A stretch of DNA of 64,000 nucleotides, taken from assembly GCF_001639065.2 (NCBI RefSeq), contig NZ_LQXO02000028.1, forward strand, positions 62,116-126,115, written 5' to 3'. Every line of letters begins with the position of its first letter. Within the stretch, counting starts at the first letter, position 1. This document shows, piece by piece, positions 19,770-28,060 of the stretch. The notes below the pieces were generated by a model. The model worked only from the letters and a program-made list of their open reading frames with translations, was not told where the DNA came from and did no database searches. This DNA comes from Vibrio barjaei. Lineage in GTDB: Bacteria > Pseudomonadota > Gammaproteobacteria > Enterobacterales > Vibrionaceae. A program made the position numbers and the translations under genes.

Positions 19770-20261
19770 TGTTACCTCCTGATGAACCATGTCTGAACAC
19801 CTAATCTGTAGCAAACGACAATTTTGTTGTTAAGAAAAACTGAGTCAGAATGTGATAGGGGCAATAGTTCTAAACAGAAGTTTTAGAAAGCGGTTTTTAA
19901 ACTTTGAAATCCATCAGCTGTGGGATTACATTTAGGAGATTCCACCTCAGAAAATCAACTTGATCGAGATCTCCTTTTTCTCCTCTAAACCCGCACCAGA
20001 TATTAGCTTCATCTCACCCAGAAATGGGGTAATAGTCGAATTTCAGACAAAAAAAAGCGAGTCCAAATTGAACTCGCAAAAATATATCAGAATGAATGTA
20101 ACAATATGAGCCAATCTACTTATTTCATTAGAAAGGACAAAAGGTTGTCTATTCGGAATAAATATTAGCCAACCACGCTTGTTACTTTGTCAGCTTATTG
20201 TCAGCGTTATGTGTTATTCCTAACAAGTTAGTTCTATGTGTAACAAGGGGTTAAATTAGCG
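19770..20261. other. Gene-free stretch between the small ORF and rctB
   Basis: About 490 bp. It contains the promoter of the small ORF (AGGAGG at 19776-19781 region), a hairpin at 20057-20077 and a long-loop inverted repeat (AGGAGAT near 19937, ATCTCCT near 19969, then TTTTTC). No further gene is visible. Confidence 0.4.
20050..20081 (-). terminator. Candidate rctB terminator
   Basis: GCGAGT (20057-20062) pairs with ACTCGC (20072-20077), extended by A and T runs on both sides; read on the minus strand it ends in eight Ts. It lies about 185 bp past the rctB stop. Confidence 0.6.
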
Positions 20262-22232
20262 CTAAATAGCGACCTCATCTAGCACTCGAAATACCGTTTC
20301 ATCGATATGCCCTTCGTGCACTTGTTTGCATACTTTTTTACGAACAGCCAACGCTGAGATCAATCGTTCAATCGACAAGTGCTTGTTTTCTTGTCGAGAG
20401 TTATATAACTCCACAACTCGACTTAACACTTCATACGGAATGACCTGGTCATCAACACGCAACCAATCCAGCTTCTCCATAAGCTCTGAGCACTCTTGTT
20501 TGATTGAGGCGACCGAATGCCCTGTCATGGCTGATAATGCCGTTACACTGCGTTCTAGAGCTTCTAATGAAGTATATTTAGACAGGATGATGGTAATTTC
20601 ATCCGCATTGATTTCAACTAAGTGTTTTCTCTGTTTCACTCTACGCCCCAAGTTTCCTCTTGGAGACGGTGCTTTGCGCTGAATTGGCTCGAACTCACCG
20701 TCAATGATTGTCGACAGCTCATCAAGTTGCTTACGCGTCACTAACTCATTGCGCAATGGGTTAGGTAAGGTTGGCGCCATGTTCCGCTTTCCTGCATTCG
20801 TGGTTCTTGCTCTTGAGTAACGCAACACTTCTTCCACATCACAACGAATATCAACCTGATAATCTGGTAGCTTTGCATCAGGATCCATGCATTTTAGCGT
20901 CAGATGATAGCCCCATAAGTTGACATCAAATTGATCATTGCTTGTAGATCCTTCTGCTAGTTTCTTAAGCTCACGAAGAAGATCCATTGAGAAGCGTCGC
21001 CATTCTATGTTACGAGCAAGCTTTTGATTTAGCTCGGAAAGAAGGAGAGTATCGGTATGACGTCGTGCCATACGACTTCTGAAATAAGAGTACAACTGAA
21101 ATACCAAGGTGTGCTGTTTTAGAATTTCAGGTGGAAACAAGAAGAAATAGTCTCGCGTCAATAACTCTTCGTAGAATGACGGTTCCCAAACCAAGATATA
21201 CAAATTAGGTTTGATCTTGATCTCACCATCAGCGCCTTCGCGCGGTGCCTCTTCCGATGCGGTGATCGTTCTTGCAATAAACCTAAAACGATCACTCTTG
21301 AATCCTTCAGGCATATTTTCGCTGAGCCAACGACCTGTAAGTTCGTGCAATTGGAAATCGGTAAATTCAATTCGATCAATACTGTCACGAATGGAATCAC
21401 GTGCAGGGCCACTGTCTTTTTTACCACGAAGAGAAAGGATATCCGTGATATACAAAGGAGTCTTGTTAGGCACATGCTTAGCATCAAGATGATACTCTTC
21501 GTGGTGATGATCATGGTATTGCACCGTTAACGTAAACAGTGCGAATAACGTCATGAGATCATCAACAGTCATGATATTCTTCGATGATCGAGTTTCAATC
21601 ACCGCTTTGGTACCTGAGATAGATACCATGGACTTCTGATAGCTCTTGCGTGTACGAGGCGGAGCGAGTGCTTGGTCGATAATGCCAGCCCAGTTTGTTG
21701 GAGATACCACAAACTGATCTGCTTCATCGCGCATAGCTGGTGGCGTATAAAGTCCATGTTCATTCAACAAGCGTTTATTCACTTGCGTTTGAGCCAATGC
21801 TTTTGATTTTTTTTGCTTTTCGGATTGCTTAACCGATTCGGTTACAAGGCTTGTTGCGCCCAAAACGGAGACCAATTGATTAGGGTTAATAAACCGATGA
21901 AGCATTGTCTTGCCGGCGAGGCCTTCCTCAAACTTAACACCATGTTGGCTGAACAAACCAATATTTACAGCTGCCCTTAAACGCTGCTGAATAGCAGCAC
22001 GAGTTAGTTTACCGTCAGTGGCGTCGATTAATTCAGTCGTTGACACGTAGCCGTCTTTAGAACTGAATCCGCGTAAAGAGATAAGATTCAGTAATTCCAA
22101 AATGCTCTTGGTTACGCCTTTGAAGTGCTGATACTGCTCAATCCAATCGACAGACGTTTCTGTCACTTCAAAAAGATGTCCGCCTTTGTGATCTCGTGGA
22201 GATCGGATCAATAATTTTTCATCGTTGTTCAT
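20262..22232 (-). CDS. rctB: Chromosome II replication initiator RctB
   Basis: Initiator that binds and opens the origin of Vibrio chromosome II. The 656 residues match the known length (about 658 in V. cholerae). The N-terminus MNNDEKLLIRSPRDHKGGH and the central HDHHHEEYHLDAKH segment are characteristic, and several winged-helix stretches are plausible (for example residues 60-100). RctB exists only in Vibrionaceae, which fixes the taxonomy. Transcription runs away from the origin, with the start codon 100 bp from the ATCA-repeat element. The ribosome site is weak (no purine run before the ATG), so translation may be limited. RctB is known to repress its own gene and is controlled by Dam methylation of GATC in its iterons. 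Confidence 0.98.
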   Translation of the reverse strand: MNNDEKLLIRSPRDHKGGHLFEVTETSVDWIEQYQHFKGVTKSILELLNLISLRGFSSKDGYVSTTELIDATDGKLTRAAIQQRLRAAVNIGLFSQHGVKFEEGLAGKTMLHRFINPNQLVSVLGATSLVTESVKQSEKQKKSKALAQTQVNKRLLNEHGLYTPPAMRDEADQFVVSPTNWAGIIDQALAPPRTRKSYQKSMVSISGTKAVIETRSSKNIMTVDDLMTLFALFTLTVQYHDHHHEEYHLDAKHVPNKTPLYITDILSLRGKKDSGPARDSIRDSIDRIEFTDFQLHELTGRWLSENMPEGFKSDRFRFIARTITASEEAPREGADGEIKIKPNLYILVWEPSFYEELLTRDYFFLFPPEILKQHTLVFQLYSYFRSRMARRHTDTLLLSELNQKLARNIEWRRFSMDLLRELKKLAEGSTSNDQFDVNLWGYHLTLKCMDPDAKLPDYQVDIRCDVEEVLRYSRARTTNAGKRNMAPTLPNPLRNELVTRKQLDELSTIIDGEFEPIQRKAPSPRGNLGRRVKQRKHLVEINADEITIILSKYTSLEALERSVTALSAMTGHSVASIKQECSELMEKLDWLRVDDQVIPYEVLSRVVELYNSRQENKHLSIERLISALAVRKKVCKQVHEGHIDETVFRVLDEVAI

Positions 22233-22332
22233 GATTGGATCTATATCACACTATCCGTAAATTCGATATTGTTCCATAGAATAAAGAATAATACCGAATA
22301 AATAAAGATCTATTTTATTGCTCTTAATAAAC

Positions 22333-22381
22333 TGATCTTTACTGATAATACTGATCTAATATGATTAAGTGATCTTATGAT
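22333..22381 (-). other. DNA-unwinding element with six ATCA repeats
   Basis: TGAT occurs at 22333, 22343, 22352, 22362, 22370 and 22378, so the opposite strand carries six 5'-ATCA repeats, 8-10 bp apart, in very AT-rich DNA. In V. cholerae RctB binds one strand of the opened origin through 5'-ATCA repeats; this is the equivalent element. Confidence 0.8.
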
Positions 22382-22446
22382 CTGGCGTTTTTATTCATCT
22401 TAACCATATGTTTTTAAAGATAAATGTTTAATGGGCGTTCGGACGC

Positions 22447-22567
22447 ATGATCATAGTAATTACGAAACGATGATCATTGTTTTTCGAATGCATGATCATG
22501 AAACGCTGGATGCATGATCATAGTTTGCCCGAAAATATGATCATTGTACTTTCGGATAGATGATCAT
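22447..22567. repeat. Six RctB iterons of the core origin
   Basis: ATGATCAT starts at 22447, 22470, 22492, 22514, 22537 and 22560, a spacing of 22-23 bp (two helical turns). CGA/CGGA-type bases recur a few positions before most copies. Every copy has a GATC, so all can be Dam-methylated and hemimethylated, as needed for RctB binding control. Confidence 0.93.
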
Positions 22568-22581
22568 GAGGTCATCACAAC

Positions 22582-22590
22582 TTATCCACA
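22582..22590 (+). other. DnaA box
   Basis: TTATCCACA, a perfect consensus DnaA box, 15 bp right of the last core iteron. DnaA is needed at ori2 although RctB is the main initiator. Confidence 0.9.
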
Positions 22591-22652
22591 GAAAAAGTAG
22601 AAAAGCTGTGAATAGCTTAATGTAAATATCATTAAAATCATAAATTTAGCTT

Positions 22653-23044
22653 GAAAGCATGATCAAGGTGGAAAAATTATCCGTCGTTTTAGGCAATTGA
22701 TGAAGGTCGTTGTTTAAATGTTAACCGATTTAAAAAAAGTTATACGAACAGACGCTTTTTCATCGGCAATGGCTTTAACCCTTATATATTGGGAAGCATG
22801 ATCAAGTAAGTTCATTGAATGTGTTATTGCATTTTGAATTCTGTCGTTAACCAGTGAATCTTGCCACTATCCCTTATTCTATCGGGCATAAGCCGTAATT
22901 TTGTCGGAAGTTTACATGCTTCCGCAGTGATGAAGTACTTGATCATTCTTCCAAGATAAATGATCGACGTAACAGAGCAATTATTCAAGGTCCGTATCTA
23001 AAACTTCCCTTGATCATGCTTCTATATTCTCGGAACTATGATCA
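22653..23044. repeat. RctB-type motifs of the regulatory half (ori2-neg)
   Basis: ATGATCA occurs at 22659-22665, 22798-22804 and 23038-23044 and, reversed, at 22940-22946 and 23011-23017; a variant ATGATCG is at 22960. Most share the longer form GAAGCATGATCAAG, which differs from the flanks of the core iterons. These correspond to the regulatory 11/12-mers known from V. cholerae. Confidence 0.75.
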
Positions 23045-23196
23045 AGAGTTTTGTCTTTTGGTGCTCTAACATTTCTCCACTGACCAATGAACATTTATGT
23101 TTGTGCCTAAAAAAACGCTTAATTTGAAATGGCTGAGATAGAAACAACAAGGTCCGTAAGTTATCCCATATTTATAATCGTTCCGAGATGTTTCCT

Positions 23197-23211
23197 ATTT
23201 ACATTGTAAAT
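23197..23211. other. parS2 centromere site
   Basis: TTTACATTGTAAA, perfect match to the ParB2 consensus with T at the free centre. It is in the origin, about 230 bp upstream of parA2. Confidence 0.85.
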
Positions 23212-23386
23212 AAGTTACGTGGTAACACTTAAAATCTGATGAGGTTTCTGTGCCTTTCACTTCATTATAACTTGGATTGTTTGATGTATTTTTCATCAGC
23301 TTTGTAGACAAAATCACGATTTGGCTTTTATGTGGTCAATTTATTGTAAAAAACAACACTAAGTGAGTGGACAGCTTTTTGATGTG

Positions 23387-23409
23387 AATGTACGATATAG
23401 CTGTACATT
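23387..23409. promoter_or_regulatory. Inverted repeat before parA2, candidate operator
   Basis: AATGTAC (23387-23393) and GTACATT (23403-23409), separated by 9 bp, lie 33 bp before the parA2 start. P1-type ParA proteins with an N-terminal DNA-binding domain repress their own operon, so this is a plausible ParA2 site. No binding data are implied. Confidence 0.5.
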
Positions 23410-23441
23410 AATTCATTAGGTTACTTGGTTGGAACTTAGGT

Positions 23442-24659
23442 ATGAAAAGAGAACAAACAATAGATAATCTCTACCAACTTGCAGAACAAACTCAGCAAGT
23501 ACAAGCAGATCGCATCGAAATTGTATTAGAAGAACGAAGCGATGATCACTTTCCTGCTATGTCAAAAGCAATGATGGAAACTCGTTCCGGACTGACTCGC
23601 CGTAAACTCGATGATGCCATCAGTAAGATGGAGGCAAATGGTCATCAATTTACTAAGAATAATGCCAATCATTATTCTATTTCGTTGCAAGAAGCACACA
23701 TGTTGATGGATGCGGCTGCCGTACCTAAATTTCACGAACGTAAACAAAGTGCCAATAATAAACCTTGGATTATTAACGTTCAAAACCAAAAGGGCGGTAC
23801 TGGTAAGTCTATGAGTGCTGTTCATCTAGCTGCCTGCCTAGCGCTAAACTTGGACAAACGCTACCGTATTTGTCTAATTGACTTAGACCCTCAAGGCTCA
23901 CTTCGTTTGTTCTTGAATCCACAAATCAGTATTTCCGAACATGAAAACATCTATTCTGCGGTAGATGTAATGCTAGAAAATGTACCGGAAGGGACTGATA
24001 TTGATATTGATTTTTTACGCCGTAACGTTTTGCTACCGACTCAGTATCCCAACCTAAAAACGATTTCAGCCTTCCCTGAAGATGCGATGTTTAACGCGGA
24101 AGCATGGCAAAACCTTTCTCAAAACCAATCGCTCGATATTGTTAAACTACTAAAAGAGAAGTTGATTGACAAAATCGCGGATGATTTCGACGTCATCATG
24201 ATTGATACTGGTCCTCACGTTGATCCATTAGTTTGGAACGCTATGTATGCATCTAATGCGCTGCTTATTCCATGTGCAGCTAAACGTTTAGATTGGGCTT
24301 CAACAGTCAATTTCTTCCAGCACCTTCCGACTGTTTATGAGATGTTCCCAGAAGATTGGAAAGGATTAGAATTCGTTCGTTTGATGCCGACCATGTTTGA
24401 AGATGATAATAAAAAGCAAGTGTCTGTGTTAACAGAGATGAATTACCTACTTGGTGACCAAGTTATGATGGCGACAATTCCTCGTAGTAGGGCATTTGAA
24501 ACTTGTGCAGATACCTACAGCACTGTATTTGATTTAACGGCTTCTGACTTTGAAGGTGGTAAAAAAACGCTGGCGACAGCACAAGACGCAGTACACAAAA
24601 GTGCACTAGAGTTAGAAAGAGTGCTTCACAGCAACTGGTCATCATTGAATCAAGGGTAA
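23442..24659 (+). CDS. parA2: Chromosome II partition ATPase ParA2
   Basis: 405-residue partition ATPase that moves ParB2-bound origins of chromosome II. An N-terminal winged-helix region (about 1-105) identifies the P1-type (Ia) class. The deviant Walker A KGGTGKS falls at residues 117-123, followed by LIDLDPQGSL and DVIMIDTGPHVDPL ATPase motifs. The length equals that of V. cholerae ParA2. It forms a bicistronic unit with parB2, 6 bp downstream. Start is the first ATG, after a weak GGAAC/TTAGG region. Confidence 0.97.
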   Translation: MKREQTIDNLYQLAEQTQQVQADRIEIVLEERSDDHFPAMSKAMMETRSGLTRRKLDDAISKMEANGHQFTKNNANHYSISLQEAHMLMDAAAVPKFHERKQSANNKPWIINVQNQKGGTGKSMSAVHLAACLALNLDKRYRICLIDLDPQGSLRLFLNPQISISEHENIYSAVDVMLENVPEGTDIDIDFLRRNVLLPTQYPNLKTISAFPEDAMFNAEAWQNLSQNQSLDIVKLLKEKLIDKIADDFDVIMIDTGPHVDPLVWNAMYASNALLIPCAAKRLDWASTVNFFQHLPTVYEMFPEDWKGLEFVRLMPTMFEDDNKKQVSVLTEMNYLLGDQVMMATIPRSRAFETCADTYSTVFDLTASDFEGGKKTLATAQDAVHKSALELERVLHSNWSSLNQG

Positions 24660-24665
24660 CGTTAT

Positions 24666-25637
24666 ATGGCTATTAAAACTTCTGAACTTAACGCTAAGCT
24701 TTTCGGAAAAGCGAATAAGAGACGTGCAACTACCCCTCAGGAAGCGCAAACCGCAGCCAAGGAACAAGCCCAATACATTGAGTTATCAGTTGCAGGGGAG
24801 GAGCTGGTTTCATTTGAACTTGTACGTATTCCTGCAAATGAAGTGGAATCGAAGACGTTCGTATTTGAAGAAAATGCACGTGAGCAATCATTCTTAAACG
24901 AGCACGCACTCTCTGATGTACTGGCAACTTTGCGAGACAAAGGGCAACAGTATCCAGCAGTTGGCCGCCGCCAAAAAGACGGAACCATTGAAGTTCTTGA
25001 TGGTAGTCGTCGTCGTATGTCATGTATTCTTGCTCATAAAGAATTCTTGATTTACGTTGCTGAAAATATCAATGGCGACCACGCCAAATTCTTGTCTGAT
25101 GTTGCGAACGCTCATAAGCCGTTGTCTCTATATGAAAAAGGTAAAGAGATGTTAGCTAAGCTTGAAAGCGGTGAAGCTGAAGACCAAAAAGCGCTAGCGA
25201 AAATGTTTCAGTGTAGCGAAGCGCTGGTAAGCGGAGCCTTGAAAGCCGCAGACTTACCACTGGAACTTCTTCAAGCATACCCTAACGTGAGTGATTTAGG
25301 GCGTCCAACGATTGTGCGTCTACATAAACAATTTAGCGAACTCGATGGTGACAAACAAAACCAATTAATTTCGCGTTGTCACCAGAATGAAGGTTACGTG
25401 TGGCAGAAGAGTCGTGCTCAAGGTGTTGCGCGCATTACCAAAGATGTGTCTGAAACCCTGGAAAATTGGATGCACGAACTTGCGCCACCTAAGCGAGCGA
25501 AAGTTGCAAAAATCGATCTCGTCAAGGGACGTGCTAGTTACACTCGTAAAGGTCCCAACTTAGCGCTCAACCTCAAAAAAGTCGATGACCAAACAATGGA
25601 TGAAATCCTAGAGTTCATAAAAACTAAGATGAACTAA
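24666..25637 (+). CDS. parB2: Chromosome II centromere-binding protein ParB2
   Basis: 323-residue ParB that binds the parS2 sites in this window. It has the nuclease/CTPase-like ParB fold with an arginine patch (LDGSRRRMS, near residue 110-118), a central HTH (about 171-197, KALAKMFQCSEALVSGALK) and a C-terminal dimerisation region. An in-frame GTTAT-ATG start follows parA2 by 6 bp, so translation is probably coupled. The unit ends in a strong terminator at 25646. Confidence 0.97.
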   Translation: MAIKTSELNAKLFGKANKRRATTPQEAQTAAKEQAQYIELSVAGEELVSFELVRIPANEVESKTFVFEENAREQSFLNEHALSDVLATLRDKGQQYPAVGRRQKDGTIEVLDGSRRRMSCILAHKEFLIYVAENINGDHAKFLSDVANAHKPLSLYEKGKEMLAKLESGEAEDQKALAKMFQCSEALVSGALKAADLPLELLQAYPNVSDLGRPTIVRLHKQFSELDGDKQNQLISRCHQNEGYVWQKSRAQGVARITKDVSETLENWMHELAPPKRAKVAKIDLVKGRASYTRKGPNLALNLKKVDDQTMDEILEFIKTKMN

Positions 25638-25645
25638 GTAACTTT

Positions 25646-25677
25646 AAAAATACCTCGCAATAGCGAGGTATTTTTTT
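25646..25677 (+). terminator. Terminator of parA2-parB2
   Basis: A 13-bp perfect stem (25646-25658 with 25663-25675, AATA loop, CCTCGC/GCGAGG core) ends in a seven-T run directly after parB2. Confidence 0.95.
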
Positions 25678-25707
25678 GTGTTAATATTGTGGTAAGTCCC
25701 CACAGCA

Positions 25708-27753
25708 ATGATACTCATGACGGCTTTATTTTCCTCACAGCTTCATCTTCTTGAGCAACAACGTGTAATAGCGGATGAACGCTTTCAACGAAGTGCACTC
25801 ATTTTAGAAGGCTCACTGGCATGGCAGCATGAATTGATTGAGCAATTCTCGATGCGCTTTCCTAAAGACTCTAAGTTTCAGCTAGGGGGAGAATCTATCT
25901 GTTCTCTAGACACTATTCCGGCTAAGCAAGGAAAACGCTTACTAGGAAGGGAAGTTAAGCTGCTTGCCGTGACGCTTAGTAATGATTTTGATGCTAATAG
26001 TTTTAATGCCGCACTTGGTGCGCTCGCAGGAGGTGGTGTACTCATTTTATTAAGGAATGAAAGTGATGTGCATCCTTGGTTAGAGCGACACCTAGCTTTG
26101 CTACCTCGACTTAAACAATCAAGCTGCAACCTAATTAATGATTTGGCTTATTGGCAAAATCAATTCCAGCCTTGTGAGAGTCGCGATATTTATACAGAAC
26201 AGAACGAAGCCATAGCGGCCATTGAGCGAGTCCTTACAGGACATAGAAAACGTCCTTTGGTTATTACTGCTGATCGGGGACGTGGCAAAAGCAGTGCCCT
26301 TGGACTAGCGGCGGCAAGAATAGCTGCTTCACGCCCGTGTCGAATCCTGGTCACTGCGCCAAGCAAAGCTGCTGTTCAGCCTGTATTTGATTTCAGTCAG
26401 ATTGAACAAAGCGCTTCGTCATCTATTGAGTTTGTTTCGCCAGATGAGCTGATAAAGTCAATGCCTGTCTGCGATTTATTGTTTGTCGACGAAGCCGCTG
26501 CGATTCCTGTTCCTCTCTTGAAAACCATTGTTGCCCATTACCATCGTCTAGTTATCAGTTCGACTGTTCACGGTTATGAAGGATGTGGAAGAGGGTTTAG
26601 TCTTAAGTTCCTTCCTTGGGTTCAGAAGGAACGTAAAGGAACCAAACTGCATCATATGCAGCAGCCGATTCGATGGGCCCAAAACGATGCTTTAGAGAAG
26701 TGGTGCGCCGGTGCGTTTCTATTACAAGCTGAGCTAACACCGTTGGCAAGTGACGCTAAGTTTGATTCGTTTGACTCAAAGCGTTGGTCTTTTTCTTCAG
26801 TGACGACAGATGATTGGAGCAATAACGAGTCGAGATTATCTGAAGCCTTTGCTTTACTCGTTAATGCGCACTACCAGACTTCTCCTAACGATCTGATGTT
26901 ATTGCTGTCGTCAAAAACAATGACGCTTTATACCATGAGTTACGATGGTCAGATTATCGGCGCTGTTCTCTTAAATAGGGAAGGGGATTTGTCTCTTGAT
27001 ATCGTAGAGAGAGTCCAATTAGGGCAGTCTCGTCCGCCGGGTAACTTGGCACCGGTTGAGCTAGCCAATCACCTTGCTCTATCAGAGCCAGCAACGCAAC
27101 GTTGTGGCAGAGTGATGCGAATAGCGGTTCATCCTCTAGTACAATCCTCTGGTGTCGGTTCTGAGATGCTGCGTCATTTGAAACTACAAATAGGTGATCA
27201 GGTAGATTACCTTGCCACCAGCTTTGGAGTGACGACAGAGCTGTTTAGATTCTGGCAAAGCAACCAATTCGTTCCGCTTAAACTGGGTAGTGCTAAGGAT
27301 AAAGCCAGTGGTACCTATAGCCTTACTTTGGTATTGCCAACATCTAAATATAGCGAAGATTGGCTTTCTCTAGCTAAACAACAGTTCAGCCGAAATCTGG
27401 TTTATCAATTGAGAACGGTCAATCGGGATATTCATCCATCGCTTGCATGGTCGTTATTTTCGAGTTCAATGATAGAGAGAAGCGCAGCGTTGCCATCCAA
27501 GCTCGCCATTTTGTACTCAAGAGGTGGCAACTCATTGGTTTCCAGTCGTAGCGATTTGTTCGAGTTCATGGTGTCTTTAGCAAATGCTTCAGTAGATGTT
27601 GATAGTCAGATTGTGACGGCCGTTGTGTTGCAAGAATGGTCTTGGGAATACGTAGTTCATCAATTAAGCCTAGCTGGACGTAAACAAGCAGAAGCTCAAT
27701 TCAGGCTGGAACTCTGTTCACTCATGGAACGTTTACAGTGTAAATTGTCTTAA
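25708..27753 (+). CDS. tmcA: tRNA(Met) cytidine acetyltransferase TmcA
   Basis: 681-residue RNA-helicase/acetyltransferase that makes N4-acetylcytidine at the wobble position of elongator tRNA(Met), using acetyl-CoA and ATP. It shows the N-terminal DUF1726 region, a Walker A TADRGRGKSS near residue 188, a DEAA-type Walker B FVDEAAAIP near 257, and a GNAT domain with RIAVHPLVQSSGVGSEML near 470. The length matches E. coli TmcA (671). Two starts, 25708 and 25717, are possible. The last codons overlap a parS2 site. It is unrelated in function to partition, but sits between parB2 and the parS2 cluster. Confidence 0.95.
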   Translation: MILMTALFSSQLHLLEQQRVIADERFQRSALILEGSLAWQHELIEQFSMRFPKDSKFQLGGESICSLDTIPAKQGKRLLGREVKLLAVTLSNDFDANSFNAALGALAGGGVLILLRNESDVHPWLERHLALLPRLKQSSCNLINDLAYWQNQFQPCESRDIYTEQNEAIAAIERVLTGHRKRPLVITADRGRGKSSALGLAAARIAASRPCRILVTAPSKAAVQPVFDFSQIEQSASSSIEFVSPDELIKSMPVCDLLFVDEAAAIPVPLLKTIVAHYHRLVISSTVHGYEGCGRGFSLKFLPWVQKERKGTKLHHMQQPIRWAQNDALEKWCAGAFLLQAELTPLASDAKFDSFDSKRWSFSSVTTDDWSNNESRLSEAFALLVNAHYQTSPNDLMLLLSSKTMTLYTMSYDGQIIGAVLLNREGDLSLDIVERVQLGQSRPPGNLAPVELANHLALSEPATQRCGRVMRIAVHPLVQSSGVGSEMLRHLKLQIGDQVDYLATSFGVTTELFRFWQSNQFVPLKLGSAKDKASGTYSLTLVLPTSKYSEDWLSLAKQQFSRNLVYQLRTVNRDIHPSLAWSLFSSSMIERSAALPSKLAILYSRGGNSLVSSRSDLFEFMVSLANASVDVDSQIVTAVVLQEWSWEYVVHQLSLAGRKQAEAQFRLELCSLMERLQCKLS

Positions 27754-27841
27754 ACTACTCTCTCTTTTTGATTTACACTGTAAACAAATCTATCGACGTT
27801 TACAGTGTAAATTACCGGAATCCTGCTTTTACACTGTAAAT
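27731..27841. other. Cluster of four parS2 sites
   Basis: Four perfect TTTACANTGTAAA palindromes at 27732-27744, 27772-27784, 27799-27811 and 27828-27840. The first lies within the last codons of tmcA, the others just after it. Spacing is 40, 27 and 29 bp. The central base alternates G, C, G, C on the + strand. This is the densest centromere in the window, 2.1 kb right of parB2. Confidence 0.9.
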
Positions 27842-28060
27842 CCTCATCAAACTCAAAATCAATTCACCCTCATCTAACACATATTCATAGTTGAATCAGA
27901 GTCAAAGAACCAACCGAATTACCGTGACGCCAACCGGAGTTTTCGATATTGAACATAGTCTCACTACTGAGACTACATTAAGATAATTATAATTGTTGAA
28001 GCATGATCACATTGTTCAGTTTGAGCTTGTGTAGTGAGCATAAGGAAGTGTCTAGCCATC
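27842..28060. promoter_or_regulatory. Region upstream of the FapA-like gene
   Basis: Non-coding stretch that, with the parS2 cluster, spans about 307 bp. It holds an inverted repeat AGTCTCA-CTAC-TGAGACT (27957-27974) and an RctB-like GAAGCATGATCAC (27998-28010). A purine run AAGGAAG at 28042 precedes the gene. Confidence 0.45.

Larger units (their letters stand above)
22233..23441. other. Origin of replication of chromosome II (oriCII/ori2)
   Basis: A 1.2-kb non-coding region between divergent rctB and parA2. From left to right: an AT-rich element with ATCA repeats (22333-22381), six ATGATCAT iterons (22447-22567), a DnaA box (22582-22590), an AT-rich stretch, a regulatory half with further ATGATCA motifs (22653-23044), a parS2 site (23197-23211) and a palindromic element before parA2 (23387-23409). 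The order matches the known ori2-min / ori2-neg organisation in V. cholerae. I could not place an IHF site or the 39-mer sites with confidence. Confidence 0.95.

Noticed and set aside
21511..21522. ATGATCATG inside rctB as an iteron
   Set aside because: Lies in coding sequence without the extended flanks; similar short matches occur in other genes (for example near 40603).
22382..22446. IHF site between the ATCA repeats and iterons
   Set aside because: AT-rich, but no stretch I could match to WATCAA-N4-TTR with confidence.
22447..22567. Regularly spaced repeats resembling a small CRISPR
   Set aside because: Repeat unit is only 8 bp, spacing 22-23 bp, no cas genes, and position next to rctB fits initiator iterons.
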